Shown here: positions 46,665-58,272 of the stretch, one piece after another
Layout: each line of letters opens with the position of its first letter
How positions within the stretch are numbered: position 1 is the first letter of the stretch
Assembly: GCA_029204225.1 (NCBI GenBank)
Contig: CM055093.1
Coordinates: 4,618,056-4,682,055 of the forward strand
Length of the DNA: 64,000 bases
Reading direction: 5' to 3'
Source: Diphasiastrum complanatum
Lineage: Eukaryota; Streptophyta; Lycopodiopsida; Lycopodiales; Lycopodiaceae
Translations under genes and position numbers: made by a program
Notes under the pieces: model-generated
The model's database searches: none
Told to the model about the DNA's origin: nothing
What the model saw: only the letters and a program-made list of their open reading frames with translations

Positions 46665-47497
46665 AATGTCATTATTTTTTTAATATGGCCTGTGTATCAT
46701 CATTTTTTTAGATGTCATGAGTACCAAAATTATTATGGGGGCCCTCATTGAATTAAGGTAATAATTAACTCAAGATGGTAGATAGGTATGGATCTAAAGT
46801 GATTCATATAAGGGAAAGTAGATGAGGTGGTCCAGTTAGGCTACTGATGTGTCCGATGAGGTCTCATAGTTCACTATTAGTGGTGAAGGGGCTTTGGAGG
46901 CTATAAGTATACCCATACGGTTCCCACTAGTGCATGCTTTATTTTGGTGATTATAGCTACATGCTACTAGTGTGAAATCTCTCTCCTATTGAGTTTGTGT
47001 GGTCCATAGCGTGGGGGCTAGATATGTTCGATCCATGTTTGGTTTGGTTGGTCTATTTACCATATGATTTTCTTTGGTTTCCTTGTATCTAGTTTGGATC
47101 CTTCGTGTTGATCACGATATTGGTCCAAAGAGTTATCAATGAGTTCCAGCAACAATGAAGTCACAGATCTAAGAGATGAAGCATCAATGAAGTCACGAGG
47201 TCTAAAGGATGAAAGCATATGAGTGCTAATGCGTTATACTAATCATTCCTTGAAAAGTTTAAACAAAACACTTTTTGGATGGAGAGCTTAATTAAGTAGC
47301 CTTAATGAGTAGGTTACCACCCAACAAAGCATGAGCAATGCATTTTATTTGAAACTATTGTTAGCATGTTGCCTAATGAAGAGAATACCATTTCATAAAG
47401 CTTTGTGTTTGGACAGCTTCGCATGACAATTGGATTATGACAATTGCATTACCCTTGCTTCAAGATTGGAGCTTGAGCAAAAAATTGCTTTGTACTA

Positions 47498-47632
47498 TGG
47501 AACGGGCTGGGCACAGGCCATTCTGCCCGGTACTAAGGCTTTTCAGAATTTTTTTAGGCAAGGCTCGGAGCCTAAAAAAATTCTGGAAAGCCTTACCGGG
47601 TAGAATGGTGGCCTTTGCCCGGGCCCATTCCA
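47498..47632. mobile_element. Foldback (hairpin) element with 62-nt arms
   Basis: Left arm 47498-47559 and right arm 47570-47632 are nearly perfect inverted complements (landmarks: GGAACGGGCTGGGC against GCCCGGGCCCATTCC; GAATTTTTTTAGGC against GCCTAAAAAAATTC). The loop is 10 nt. MITE-like; GC-rich ends in an AT-rich area. Confidence 0.85.
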
Positions 47633-47636
47633 TTGT

Positions 47637-47849
47637 GTAATGGATTCTAGGACATTTCTCATGCCATTAATAAAGCATAATCTACAGTATGACTTTTTTT
47701 GGACCAGTCTAAAATTGCCATGTGGCAGATTGACACGGATTGACGCGTGTTTATTTTTTGGTCAGAATTTTTTTTAAAAAGCCAATGACATTTTCTGCTT
47801 TTTAAAGAGCCCAAAAAAATGGGCAGAATACGCACAAAGAATCCATTAC
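47637..47849. mobile_element. Short inverted-repeat element beside the foldback
   Basis: GTAATGGATTCT at 47637-47648 and its complement AGAATCCATTAC at 47838-47849 bound about 213 bp with no ORF. It abuts the foldback, and its right part also has TTCTGCCCATTTTTTTGGG-like inverted text, suggesting a related MITE. Confidence 0.55.
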
Positions 47850-48719
47850 GTAGTTGGAAAAAGCAAAACACTAGATGATCATCTTATTTCATCTTCCTAG
47901 TCATATGAGGGTGATACCTTATTTCAGCATATATTATATATAGGTACATTATAAACAAGGCAAAACACAACTACTTAGAATTGCAATAAGATATCTAGAA
48001 TTCTCAAGAGTAATAGGTTCCAAATTGCAATGCCAACTTCAAATGATCCTGATTTTTTGGAGCGTGTGGACACAAGGAGATAGATCGGAAGATGGGTGAG
48101 GTACCAATCGGGTGGACAGCAGCCGAAGTAGAGGAAGATCGGTAGAAGGAAGCTAATAGCGGAAGGAGGCCATGGGAGGGACGAGCTGCAGCATCGTTTG
48201 TGAGGGCTGGTGGGCGATACTAAGTTGACTTGAGATTCTCCTATCAGACTGATGATGATTTGTTTACGTAGTCATATGTAATTGTTGAGAGCATGCGATC
48301 CCACCATGTACATGATGTGGATCGTTGAGACTCTCTGTTCAGATCGATGCTGAGGTTTTGCTTGTGTTAATGTGTTGGTGAACACAGCCCGATGTGCATG
48401 CAGATGATGTAGATCGTTGAGAGCCACAGTGTTGCGTTTAGGATTGTTGCGATCGGCCGAGCTCCTAGTGGGCCGGGATGGTGGGGCGATAATCTGCCTG
48501 CAGCCTAGGTCGAGCAGGTAGACCCTGGATAGTAATGGTCACTAATGGGCTGATCATTGACATTTCTAGTGTATTCTTGAATGCGCTGATCTTTATTGTT
48601 ACTATAGTGTCATTGACTATCTACCGGATCGTTGAAATTTCCAGTTTGTTCTTGAGTACGACCACGAGACCCCACTATACACTTTTATGATAGTTCCACA
48701 ATAGTCTGAACTCCGAATA

Positions 48720-48897
48720 GGTGATAAAGGTAGATATTAAGCGCCATTAATGTGCGGATGATGATTATAGATGTTGGTCATCGCTGATGTGCTTGAGCCC
48801 TCTGACGTGGTGATAAAGGTCGATAGTAACCGCTAATTATGTGCGGATGATAATTGTAGATGTTTGTCATCTCTAACGTGCTACACTCAAGCGATTA
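48720..48897. repeat. 89-bp direct duplication
   Basis: GGTGATAAAGGT(A/C)GATA starts at 48720 and 48809. Both copies contain ATGTGCGGATGATxATTxTA. Diverged. The wider 48260-48900 area repeats 'GATGTGGATCGTTGAGA'-type blocks too. No gene seen between 47850 and 50400. Confidence 0.7.
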
Positions 48898-49448
48898 ACC
48901 GTTGACGCGCGAGAAGAGATAGATAGATAGACAAATAGCATGGTCTTGCTACGCATATATTTGCTTGCTTTCCTTTACTTGCTGCGCCACAGCGAGTTTT
49001 GAGCAAAGTTTCACGAGTTCCACATTCAAATCCGACATCGAGAGTCGCAATGCAACAATTGTGAGCCCCATGATTCAACAAGCAACGGTTTTATCTGCTG
49101 CATTCCGCGTGGCTGCCTATGAAGCATACGAAGGGGGCATATAGGCAGCCACAACATCTATGTAAAATCCATGCGCCTTGCATCAAATCAAGGGAAGCTA
49201 ATCAAACATTCATAAATGAGAGAGAGAGAATGTAGAATGTGGGCAATGATACACAAAAAGGGTTTTTTTCCTATCCTCCTACATTCACATTTGCCCTTTA
49301 ACTTATTTGAAAGACATTTGAATTGGGTTTGAAAATGAAGTGCATTTAAAATTTTTTAGAGAGAGAACATGTGATTTTAGAAATTATTAAAAATAAAATT
49401 TTTTAGAAAGAGAAAAGTATAATAGGGCAAGAGAGAGAAGGAGAGGAG

Positions 49449-49658
49449 TGCATCATGATAAAGAGAGAAAACTTTGTTTTTTTATCTTTTAGGATTTTTT
49501 TGAAGTTTCACATAAAAAATAGCAATAATGTGGGTTGTTTTAGGTTTTTTTTATGCATCATGATAAAGAGAGAGAGAGAGAGGCTCTGTTTTTATCTTTT
49601 AGGGTTGTTTTAGGATTTTCTTAGGTTTCACAAAAAAAATAGCAATAATGTGAGTTGA
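49449..49658. repeat. 105-bp direct duplication, GA-rich
   Basis: TGCATCATGATAAAGAGAGA starts at 49449 and 49554. Both copies continue through TTTATCTTTTAGG and AATAGCAATAATGTG. Flanked by (GA)n stretches (49576-49592 and 49658-49675). Confidence 0.8.
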
Positions 49659-50507
49659 GAGAGAGAGAGAGAGAGCTTTTGATAGACAAAACGAGATTCC
49701 TCCATTTTGATTTGTCAATTCCAAATTAGGGTTTTGAGTTATCTTGACCATAAGTATTGCTAATTATGGTTGAGACTTATATTGACCATTGACGTTTATT
49801 GCTAATTATGATTTTGACTTATATTAACCATTGACTTATCATGACCTTAAGTGAAGTATCGCTACTTATGGCTTTGGCTAGGTGTCAATTGATTCCAAGA
49901 GCATGAAGGCATGCAATCAACACCTAGCCAAAACAATTATTAGCAATACTTCTCGCATGCAATATCACATGAAGAACAATGGACAATAACATGAGAACAA
50001 TGGACATGAGAACCTGTCTCATACTAACAAATTCTTTCTCTTGATTAATTTTCCATTCTTAAAAGCCGGGTGACTTTTCTAGCAAAATCAACACATGGTG
50101 TCATCAATGTCTATATGATGCCTACAAATACCAATTCAAGTAACTAAGATGCATTAGGAAACATGGAAATTGGTGAGCCTACAACATCTCAAGGATATTC
50201 CCACTCATGTTTTGTTACCTTTTGGCAACCCCCAATAAACATGTCACAATGTTCATATGTTGGAATGCAAGTGTGAACAATGGTAGCTCAATTCTGGAAA
50301 TGCAGCTCCTTGCCTCATCGGTTGACGATGGGACGCGAGTTGGATCCACTGGAAGGACATAAATACACACAAAAAAGAAAGTGTATGTGGCACGTAATTG
50401 AAAATGCCATATAAATCCACCAACACTTGACATCCGTTAAAAGGGGGGCGGACTTTAAATTTACGGTCAAATTCAGCTCATTTCAAATTTGGATTCCGCG
50501 CCAAATC

Positions 50508-50536
50508 CTTCTTCTTCTTCTTCTTCTTCTTCTTCT
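50508..50536 (+). repeat. (CTT)n tract in the BBX 5' leader
   Basis: Nine or ten CTT units about 250 bp before the BBX start codon. Pyrimidine-rich leader tracts are common in plant promoters and 5' UTRs. The transcription start was not located. Confidence 0.8.
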
Positions 50537-50785
50537 GTGTGTTTCTGCTCTGTATATGTCTGCCATAGCTGTTTCTGGCTATGGCGTCCTGCTCTGGATC
50601 GCCTTTATTTTGTTCGCGATCCATTCTCCGAGCCTTCGATTTTGCATAGATCTGTTATTTACATGCTGCTGCGGTTGATGGCCTGATCGCTTTGTGATTT
50701 TTGCCGTTGAGATCACAGCGTCCTTTTGTTGTTCTGTTTCTCAGGGTTTGGGGTTGGGAAGAAGTTAGCGTGGGTTGGGTTGAAA

Positions 50786-52397
50786 ATGCGGGTGCAATGC
50801 GATGTGTGCGAGAATTCAGAGGCGGCCGTGATGTGCTGTGCCGATGAGGCGGCTTTGTGTGAGGAGTGCGATGTGAAAGTGCACGCTGCCAACAAGCTGG
50901 CTGTCAAGCATGAGAGAGTGCCTCTCATTAAAGATTTTGATTCTCCTCGCTGTGATATTTGTCAGGTTTGCATTCGAACTAGATTGTTCGTACTGGAATC
51001 ATTCATCTTTGCTCATATTCTTGCAAATTTTTCTAGTTTTAGATCTTAGTTTATCAGTTATTAGGAAGAGTTGAAGGAAGTCTGTGTGAGGGATTTTAAC
51101 ATGGTAGTGTGATGCAGGAAAAAACAGGGTTTTTCTTCTGTCTGCAAGATCGTGCCCTTCTTTGCAGAAACTGTGATATGTCAATACACACCGCTAATGC
51201 CTTATCTTCCAGTCACCAGCGTTTTCTGGTAACAGGCATAAGGGTTGCGTTAGAGGCCATCGCTGGAAAAGAATCTGCAGTTGAATTGCCAGAAGAATCT
51301 TTGAGAAGTGTAGCTTCTAATGTTAGTCTTCTGATGGAAAATACGGCAAAGGCTTCTCGTCCACCTCTTTCTGTCGTTAACTCAAAGGAAAAATTAGGAA
51401 TGTTCCCAAAACCTCCTGCTCTTGATGCAGTTTCAGGAATCATATCAAACTCATCTACTCCGAGTCTTCTCTCGGGGGTGGTCTCCTCAACGACAACGCT
51501 GAGCAGTGTTTCTGGAATTGGCTGCATTCCTGCAACAACAAGCAGTGCCTCGTGTGAGATGCAGATGATTGCTGAACCCAATCCCGCATCACAGAATGGA
51601 TATGGAAATTTTTTTAAGAGAAATAGTATTAGTGAGTTCTTGACAGAAGCAATACCAGGATGGCGAGTGGATGAGCTGCTAAACATACAAGATTTGGCTG
51701 GAGGTTACACCCTTGGGGACATTGCTTCGTCTAAGGTCTCTACGTCCGTCTTCAAATTTTGTTTTGAAGTAAACCATGCCTTCCTTGTCGCAAGAATTGA
51801 GTAGAATATTAATCACCCGATCCAAGTGTATGCTAACGCTTCTTAAAGGTTTCCCTTGTTTGGTGAATTCTACGGTTCATATTTTGGTTCTTTTATTGTT
51901 CGAACTTGGCATTGGTTTGAGGTTCAGAAGATGCTCATAATATTAGCAATTTTTTTCAAAAAAATTCCTCGTATTTTTCTGTCAATCAACCTTCTAGTGT
52001 TGTTCTTTGTTACACGGTTGATCACGAAGATGCAATTGTGTTTCACTTAAAATGGGTTTGCGTCTGATCAAAAGGTTTAATGAAGCTTTCATGTTCTCAG
52101 TTCAGTTTCTTCATCTTACAGGCGGATGCTGAAAATTTAGGGGAGTTTGACTGGACTGCCGATTTGAGCCTGTTTGATGAACAAGTATGCGCACAATCGT
52201 TTCATGAAGTTCCAGAGCTACCTTTTGGATCATTTTCATTTCCTCGATCAGGCCGGCCAATGATTAATCCTACCAAAGGGAAAGGGAAACAGGATATGAC
52301 AATGTTTCCAGAGTTTGAAGACTCTTTTACTGTCCCTGATCTTGGTTTGAGATCTCTTCCAGATTCACCACCTTTTATAAAAAGAAGAAGAATATGA
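50786..52397 (+). CDS. BBX: Double B-box zinc-finger protein (BBX group IV), three exons
   Basis: Exons 50786-50965, 51118-51735 and 52122-52397 join in phase 0 to a 357-residue protein. Likely a nuclear transcriptional regulator of the STO/STH/LZF1 kind, which act with HY5 and COP1 in light signalling (family knowledge). B-box 1 is complete: C5, C8, C17, C25, C28, H33, H42. B-box 2 spans the first intron and is complete: C56, C59, C68, C76, C79, H84, H93. The long middle is Ser/Thr-rich. A conserved C-terminal block 'SISEFLTEAIPGWRVDELLN' (about 231-250) and 'FTVPDLG' (about 334-340) match group IV members. There is no CCT domain, which excludes CONSTANS-type BBX. The basic end 'KRRRI' may aid nuclear import. 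The ATG is set by the first B-box at residue 5. Splice sites are GT/AG. Confidence 0.92.
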
Positions 52398-53513
52398 TGA
52401 AGGCCATATGAACGACTAGTTGATGAGGAGTTTCTTGGTAGCGTACTTCACAAATGATGTCTCGCCTCCTAAGAAAAATTTCCTCTTTGGGTAACGTCCT
52501 GAGATGTGCAAACAATGTCTGATTGGAGTATGATAAGGAGTAATACCGCTGAGAACACGACTTCATGGTTCGCTTTGTTTACTATCAAGAGTGCAGGAAA
52601 CAGTTTAAGGAATGAGGGCTTTGGAATAGAATCGTACAGAAAGGCAGTGGGATCGCAAATGCCTGCATATCAGAATCACTTTGATACAGGAGCAACTGGA
52701 AAGCGACATATCCACACATAAAGAATAAAAGCTTGACTAATTTGACTCGTAAAATCAGCAGTTCTCTATCGGTAAAAGTCAGTTGCTTCAATGTTAATCA
52801 ACTTACTAGAAGCCTCATAAGATCAGCAGTTTTCCTAATTGGTATTTCAGTTGGCTGCGTTGACGCGGTTAATAATCAGCTTCGACTAGCTGTTGTAACT
52901 TTGTGTAGTACTAGAGCTTCTCAGAAACTTGCCTAGTCAAAGTTACAACACCTGGTCAGTTGAAGGTAATATATTTCTAGGATTATGTATCATAATGCCT
53001 CTTTGAGAGTCGTTGCATCATCAAATAGTTGAAATTTTAAAGTTTTTGTCTCTTCCACTTGCATATTCAACTTCACACGCTCCGTGTTAGAACGATCACT
53101 CAAGTAAATGATTTTTTTCTCTTCTGGGTCCTCATTTGTGCAATGAAGTGGAGTTTGCTTCCTTTTCTCAAGGAGAGGAAATGAAATTTTAACAACCTCA
53201 CTTCTTATTGGAGGACCTAGAATCATTTTTTGCATCACTCCAGATTTAATTTTTATGCAAAAACATATCAGCTCCTCCTGGAGGTTTGAGAAAAACAGGG
53301 AAAAAGTTGGGTTTAGATTTAATCTTTTTTGCACTTATGGAAGCTTGATTTAAATCTTAAAGCATGAAGAGTTGATTAAAAAGTTTTGAATTACAACTTT
53401 TTGGAGCCGCCTTATTGTCAAGCCCTTCAATCCAAATGAATATTGAACTCTGGATTTAATGTTTATTGCCCTTGTTATTTGTATGAAAACTTTTATTCAT
53501 AGTACCTCAGCTG
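52398..53513. other. BBX 3' flank with one unidentified minus-strand ORF
   Basis: 52398 to about 52900 is probably the 3' UTR and flank. The minus-strand frame 53334-52990 (114 codons) reads complex sequence ('MILGPPIRSEVVKISFPLLE', 'MQVEETKTLKFQLFDDATTL'), unlike random AT-rich translation, but has no recognised motif or neighbours. It could be a broken gene piece. Confidence 0.4.
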
Positions 53514-54717
53514 CAGCGGATCGCGATCCGAAGGAGCGCGTTCCGGATCGATGGCGTTCCGGGACCAGAAACGCGGTCTCGGAACGCGAAAAAATTTTGA
53601 AATTTTTTTTTGTGGGCCGCGAGCAGGCAGCCCGCGGCCCACATAATTTTTTTTGCATTTTCAGAGTTGGAGAGCGAGAGAGAGCAAGGATGAGGAGGTG
53701 ATTGTGGATTGTGGGCAGCGTGGGGCATCGATCTGTGCGTGATCAAGACGATGGAAGCGACGAGGTGGCGGCGTTTTTCTCCAAAGCGATTTTAGGTAAG
53801 TTTTGACTTCAAACCTTGGTAGCTCATAGAATGAGCTGTAGGCAACGTAATGAACTGGTTTTTGGTTTCAAATCATCTGTATTGAACCCCACATAGATGC
53901 TCATGCTGTTAGTTTTTCCCATTTTTGCTTGTATCAAAAGATATGAATCTCATGCCCCTTTTCCATGTGTTTTTAACTCTTTTTGCAAAGTAGCTTATAA
54001 TCATCTGATTGAGGTGCAATTTTAGGCCAAACTGTGTTTCGTCATGCCCTCAAACATGCTTGTGCTATTAGTTTCGGTTTTTATCGCTTTTAGAGAATGT
54101 TCTCGGTTTAGGGCCCAAACCACATGCATTTTAGGGTTTAGTGTTGAATGCGATCAATCCGATTGTTGTTGCGACCAACAGAATACTGACATGTGATTGT
54201 TTGCTTCCTCTTTTGCAAGTCTGATACATTGGTTGAGTCACACGATCTAATACATTGACAGATTCACACAATGCCAGTTCTTGGTAGAGGCATTTGGTCA
54301 GAGGTATAGTTGACAGAGGGGGATGTGGCTACGCACCAGAGATCTGGTGCCCGCAGATGGAGATGCCTGCATTGTGGCGCCATCTTTACTGGTTCTCTTA
54401 CCAGGGTTAGGGCCCATTTGCTACGCCTCAGGCAGGCCAGATGGATGGGGGATGGGCATATCCACTTGCCCTCGCATATCAGATGCAGAGGTGGAGAGAT
54501 TGATGGACACATACGGGCATGACGGTGCATCTCTTGAGCCTTTGAGACCATCTCACAGTGTTGTTCGTTGGTCAGTGGCAGGACCAGGGACTAGAGCAGG
54601 TTCGGGACATGGTAGAGGTGCAGGGTCCAGAGCAGATGCAAAGGCAGGGCCTAGTCACATGGGGGGAGATATTCCCAGAGCATCTAGCACACATGCAGAG
54701 GCAGGGCCTAGTCACGT

Positions 54718-54737
54718 GGGGGGGGGGGGGGGGGGGG
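54718..54737 (+). repeat. G20 homopolymer in the hAT gene
   Basis: About 20 consecutive G, encoding Gly in the linker frame. Length is probably unstable or misassembled. Confidence 0.9.
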
Positions 54738-57243
54738 ATGTTCGTAGAGCATCCAGCACACATGCACCCTCTCGTCCAGTTGTTCCTTCAGCCGTAGGTC
54801 CATCTCGTCAAGCGTCGTCATCAGCTGCTGATGCACCATTTACAGAGTCAGATCATGCCACAGAGGGCCGCAGCGATGCAGCAGGCGATGCTCCACAGTC
54901 AGACACACCTTCAGCACGCCCATCTATTGTTTTTGGTGGGCGTTCTAGACTAGGAGAGTCCTCTGTGCAGCAGAGAGCGGTTAGGGCTAGACAACAGACA
55001 TTGGACCGAGGTATATGACAGAGACATCATCATGCCCTGTGTATCCGACAGATTGGCTGGCTGTTCTATGTGTGTGGCATTCCTTTTGCTGTTGTAGACA
55101 CTTGGATCTTTAGAGACACTTGCCTTCAGATAGCATCAGCTGATTTGTCATGGAGGCCTCCGAGGAGAGAGACATTGCGCACGACCATGCTACGACAGGA
55201 GGAGACCATCACACGGGAGTTGAGCTTCATTCGCACAACGTGGCAGACGTAAGATTTTTTTGCTACTTTACCACAGTGTTTGCAAGTGCACTTGTCTAAG
55301 AAATGTTGTATTTTTGCAGCTATGGATGTTCGATATTGAGCGATGGAGGGACTGACACTCGTCGACGATTTGTCGTCAATATCGTAGTGTCTTGCCCACT
55401 TGGCACACTCTTCCTACGAGGCGTGGATGCTACTCGAGCTGGTGGAGCCATCACGGCCGAGTTCATCTATGAGGCAATGATCTCTGTAGTGTAGGAGATT
55501 GGGGCAGAGCATGTGGTTCAAGTCGTTACAGACAACGGCTCGAACTGTAGATCGATGGGAGAGATGGTGATGAGGGAGCACCCGAGTATTGTGTGGACCT
55601 CGTGCGCTGCACATTGCATTGACCTTCTCATTTAGGACATGGTTGCACTTCCATGGATTCGTGAGGTACAATTTTCGTCACTTTGTAAAGCATTTTGCAC
55701 CTGTCAATTATTCCAGGCCCCTAACCTCTTTTAGCTTCTAACAATTTTTTGTTTAATGTTTGTCTTGCAGCTCACCTCCCAGGCCATGCGCATAGTGAAG
55801 TTCGTCACCAGAAAGAGGCGTGTGCTGGCATTGTTTCGTACATTCTCTCGGCTGGACCTGAAGAAGCCAACACCGACTCACTTTGCCTTCTTTTTCCTGG
55901 TTCTCGAGCGATTGTGCGTCTTGCGAGATCATTTGCGGAGGATGGTATCCACTGAGGCATTTGATGAGTTCAGGAACTGCACGACAGAGGCAGTGTTTTT
56001 CTAGGCCATAGTCTTTGCAGAGGACTTTTGGACACGTGCGAGTGAGATTGTAGAGGTTCTTCGACCTGTCTTCTATGTGTTGCACCTAGTAGACCGAGAG
56101 GGGTGCACTGTCGGTCTCATATACGAGTTCATGGATCGCATCGGCGAGGCGCTTCACAGATGTGGCTTGGATGAGGATAGGTATGTCTCCTATCACTTTC
56201 TTATTTCAGTTTCACTCTGCTCGTGTTTTCGAAGATGCCTAACCATTTGCAATGTCACCTGCGCAGGAAGGACGAGCTCCTCACACGTTGGGAGACTACT
56301 TCCACAGACCCATCCATGCGGTGGCCACACATGCTACACCCATTGTGGCGCTCTACCAGACGTCCTGGCGACACGGAGCTCCACCGAGGATGGGTGGAGT
56401 ACACCGAGCGTGTATGGCCCGGGGCAAGTATTGTAAATATTCTAGCTAGTGTAGTTGTTTGTATTAGCATATGCTTTGGTTTGTGTCCTGACACGTGTTC
56501 TGTTTTCTTTGCCAACAGACACGACTCTAGGGAACATAGAGCGAGACATGATCAAGTTCGAGCGGGGCCTGTATCCTTTTGATCGAGAGCAAGTGTAAGT
56601 TCAGAGAGGACCAGTTGGCGCCTGTCCCATGGTGGAACTTTCATGGCCGCAGTACGCCTGACCTTCAGCGATTGGTAGAGAGGGTCCTTTCACAGGACTG
56701 TTCGGCTTCCGCCTGTGAGCGGAACTGGAGTGTATGGGCCAGCCATCACACGAAGAAGAGAAATAGACTCTCCATTGAGCAGTGCAGGCGGTTGGTGTTT
56801 GTGAATACCAACGGACGCATGTTGAGACGCACACGCATGCAGGGTGACCGCTTGAGCGAGGTGAGTTAGTGACTTTACTAGTATTGTTTGATGTACTTGC
56901 GTTTCAAATGAATTTATTAACAAATGCATAGGTTTGCTAACCATGCCCGTTTGTTTTTGTAGGTGAACCCTGACTCCTGCAAGGTACATACGACAGCTGT
57001 TGATCCTCGGGTGCCACCTATGGAGGAGGAGGTCGAGGATGATATCTACCAGGAGCTACATAGGCAGGCAGATGCAGAGGCACGGTCTACACGACACCAC
57101 AGGAGAGCAGCTCGACATCAGGAGATGGGAGAGGATGGAGATGATGAGATTTTGGGGCATGGAGAGGGATTTGGGCATGGGTACGAGGAGGAGGAGTGGA
57201 TGGATGAGGGTGATACAGAGGCAGAGGATGAGGGTGAGCATGA

Positions 57244-57268
57244 GGGGGGGGGGGGGGGGGGGGGGGGG
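57244..57268 (+). repeat. G25 homopolymer in the hAT gene
   Basis: About 25 consecutive G in the acidic tail. The downstream frame depends on its exact length, so the break that follows may be an artefact. Confidence 0.9.
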
Positions 57269-57926
57269 CGGGAGACATGCAACACTTATTCGTAGACCCC
57301 GATGCCGAGACACAGGAGGAGCCAGCCGTTCCTGCACCTAGACGTAGAGGGCGACCTAGACGTTCCAGGGAGGGGGTGGTATGGGGGCCTTGTTTGTAGA
57401 GAGGACTGGAGTTTCACAGGCAGTTGAGGGCCAGGTCGGCTCTGAGTTTATAGGGCCTTCCCAGAGTACGAGATCACAGTTGAGAGGGCGACCTGGAGGG
57501 AGTAGTAGAGGAGGAGCAGTTGGAGCCAGCCAGGAGGGAGCAGGAGGGAGAGAGAGAGGGAGAGGGAGAGGTAGGGGACAGGGAAGAGGCAGAGGCAGAG
57601 GCGGACGCAGAGGCAGAGGCAGAGGCTTACCACGACACATGATACCCTCAGCGTCATCTACAGATTCCTTGTTTGGCAGTTCCACGGACACTGATGACTT
57701 AGACTTTGAGTTAGAGGACGATTGTTAGTTGTTAGTGTTATGAGACATTATTTATCAGACATCACTCTATTTTTTTTTTGGCCTTGAGCCCGACATTATA
57801 TATTTTCATGTTTTTACATTGTGTCCTATCGGTTTGTGTTTCGATACAAATAATGTTTTGATATGATTTTTTTCCAACATGGTCTATTTCAATAGTTCGG
57901 TATGGTTTTTTTCCAGCATGGTCTAC

Positions 57927-57929
<3 letters not shown>

Positions 57930-58011
<82 letters not shown>
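57930..58011. repeat. (GA)n microsatellite
   Basis: About 41 GA units in the hAT 3' region. Confidence 0.95.
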
Positions 58012-58014
<3 letters not shown>

Positions 58015-58272
58015 CAATATGTTTTCAATTTGCTATGCACATGATTGCATTTCACAGAAAACTGGTAATTGTAGAAAATGATATGATAGTGAAAAATAAG
58101 TTAACGGACGACACTGGTCTTGAAATTGATGGCAAACTTGATAAATGAACTGCTCTTGAAAAAACCTTCCATTTGTTACCCATATTGGTATTAAAAAAAT
58201 TTCAAGAAAAAAAAAAAACGTTTCGGAAAACCCTAATGGGAATTTTCGGAACGTGTTCCAGAACGCGTCCTG

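Larger units (their letters stand above)
54310..57728 (+). pseudogene. hAT transposase gene, multi-exon, decayed
   Basis: N-terminal BED-type zinc finger: WRCLHCGAIFTGSLTRVRAH (54356-54415), then a frameshift to 'CPRISDAEVERLMDTYG'. Gly/Ser/His-rich linker. DUF659-like core: 'FYVCGIPFAVVDTWIFRD' (about 55060-55110), 'GCSILSDGGTDTRRRFVVNI' (55323), 'VVTDNGSNCRSMGEM' (55525), 'WTSCAAHCIDLLI' (55593). Then 'FWTRASEIVEVLRPVFYVLH' (56030). C-terminal dimerisation block 'SACERNWSVWASHHTKKRNR' (about 56710-56765), then LSIEQCRRLVFVN. An acidic tail (57000-57240) and an RG-rich tail (57535-57630) end at a TAG at 57726-57728. Introns: 55249-55319, 55666-55770, about 56180-56266, about 56440-56518 and about 56860-56962. 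In-frame stops: TGA 55016-55018, and TAG at 55492, 55633 and about 56001; a frameshift near 56310. Confidence 0.85.
53514..58272 (+). mobile_element. hAT-superfamily DNA transposon (about 4.8 kb)
   Basis: The transposase-like gene (54310-57728) sits between two GC-rich ends that stand out from AT-rich flanks. Left end from about 53514: CAGCGGATCGCGATCC, then GAGCGCGTTCCGGA. Right end up to about 58272: its complement begins CAGGACGCGTTCTGGAACAC, then GTTCCGAAA. Both run into an A/T-rich stretch after CGTTCCG or GGAACGCG blocks, so they look like imperfect terminal inverted repeats. No clear 8-bp target duplication was found, so the exact borders remain open. Confidence 0.7.

Noticed and set aside
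50427-50678. ORF in the BBX leader
   Set aside because: Poly-Leu/Ser from the CTT tract; no conserved features and upstream of the real start.
55492-55635. TAG stops as sites of U-to-C RNA editing or recoding
   Set aside because: Stop-repairing U-to-C editing is known for organelle transcripts of some ferns, lycophytes and hornworts, not nuclear transposon mRNA; simple decay is sufficient.
54572-57337. Proline-rich minus-strand ORFs (54572-54763, 57056-57337, 57356-57691)
   Set aside because: Complement of poly-G and purine repeats in the hAT gene.
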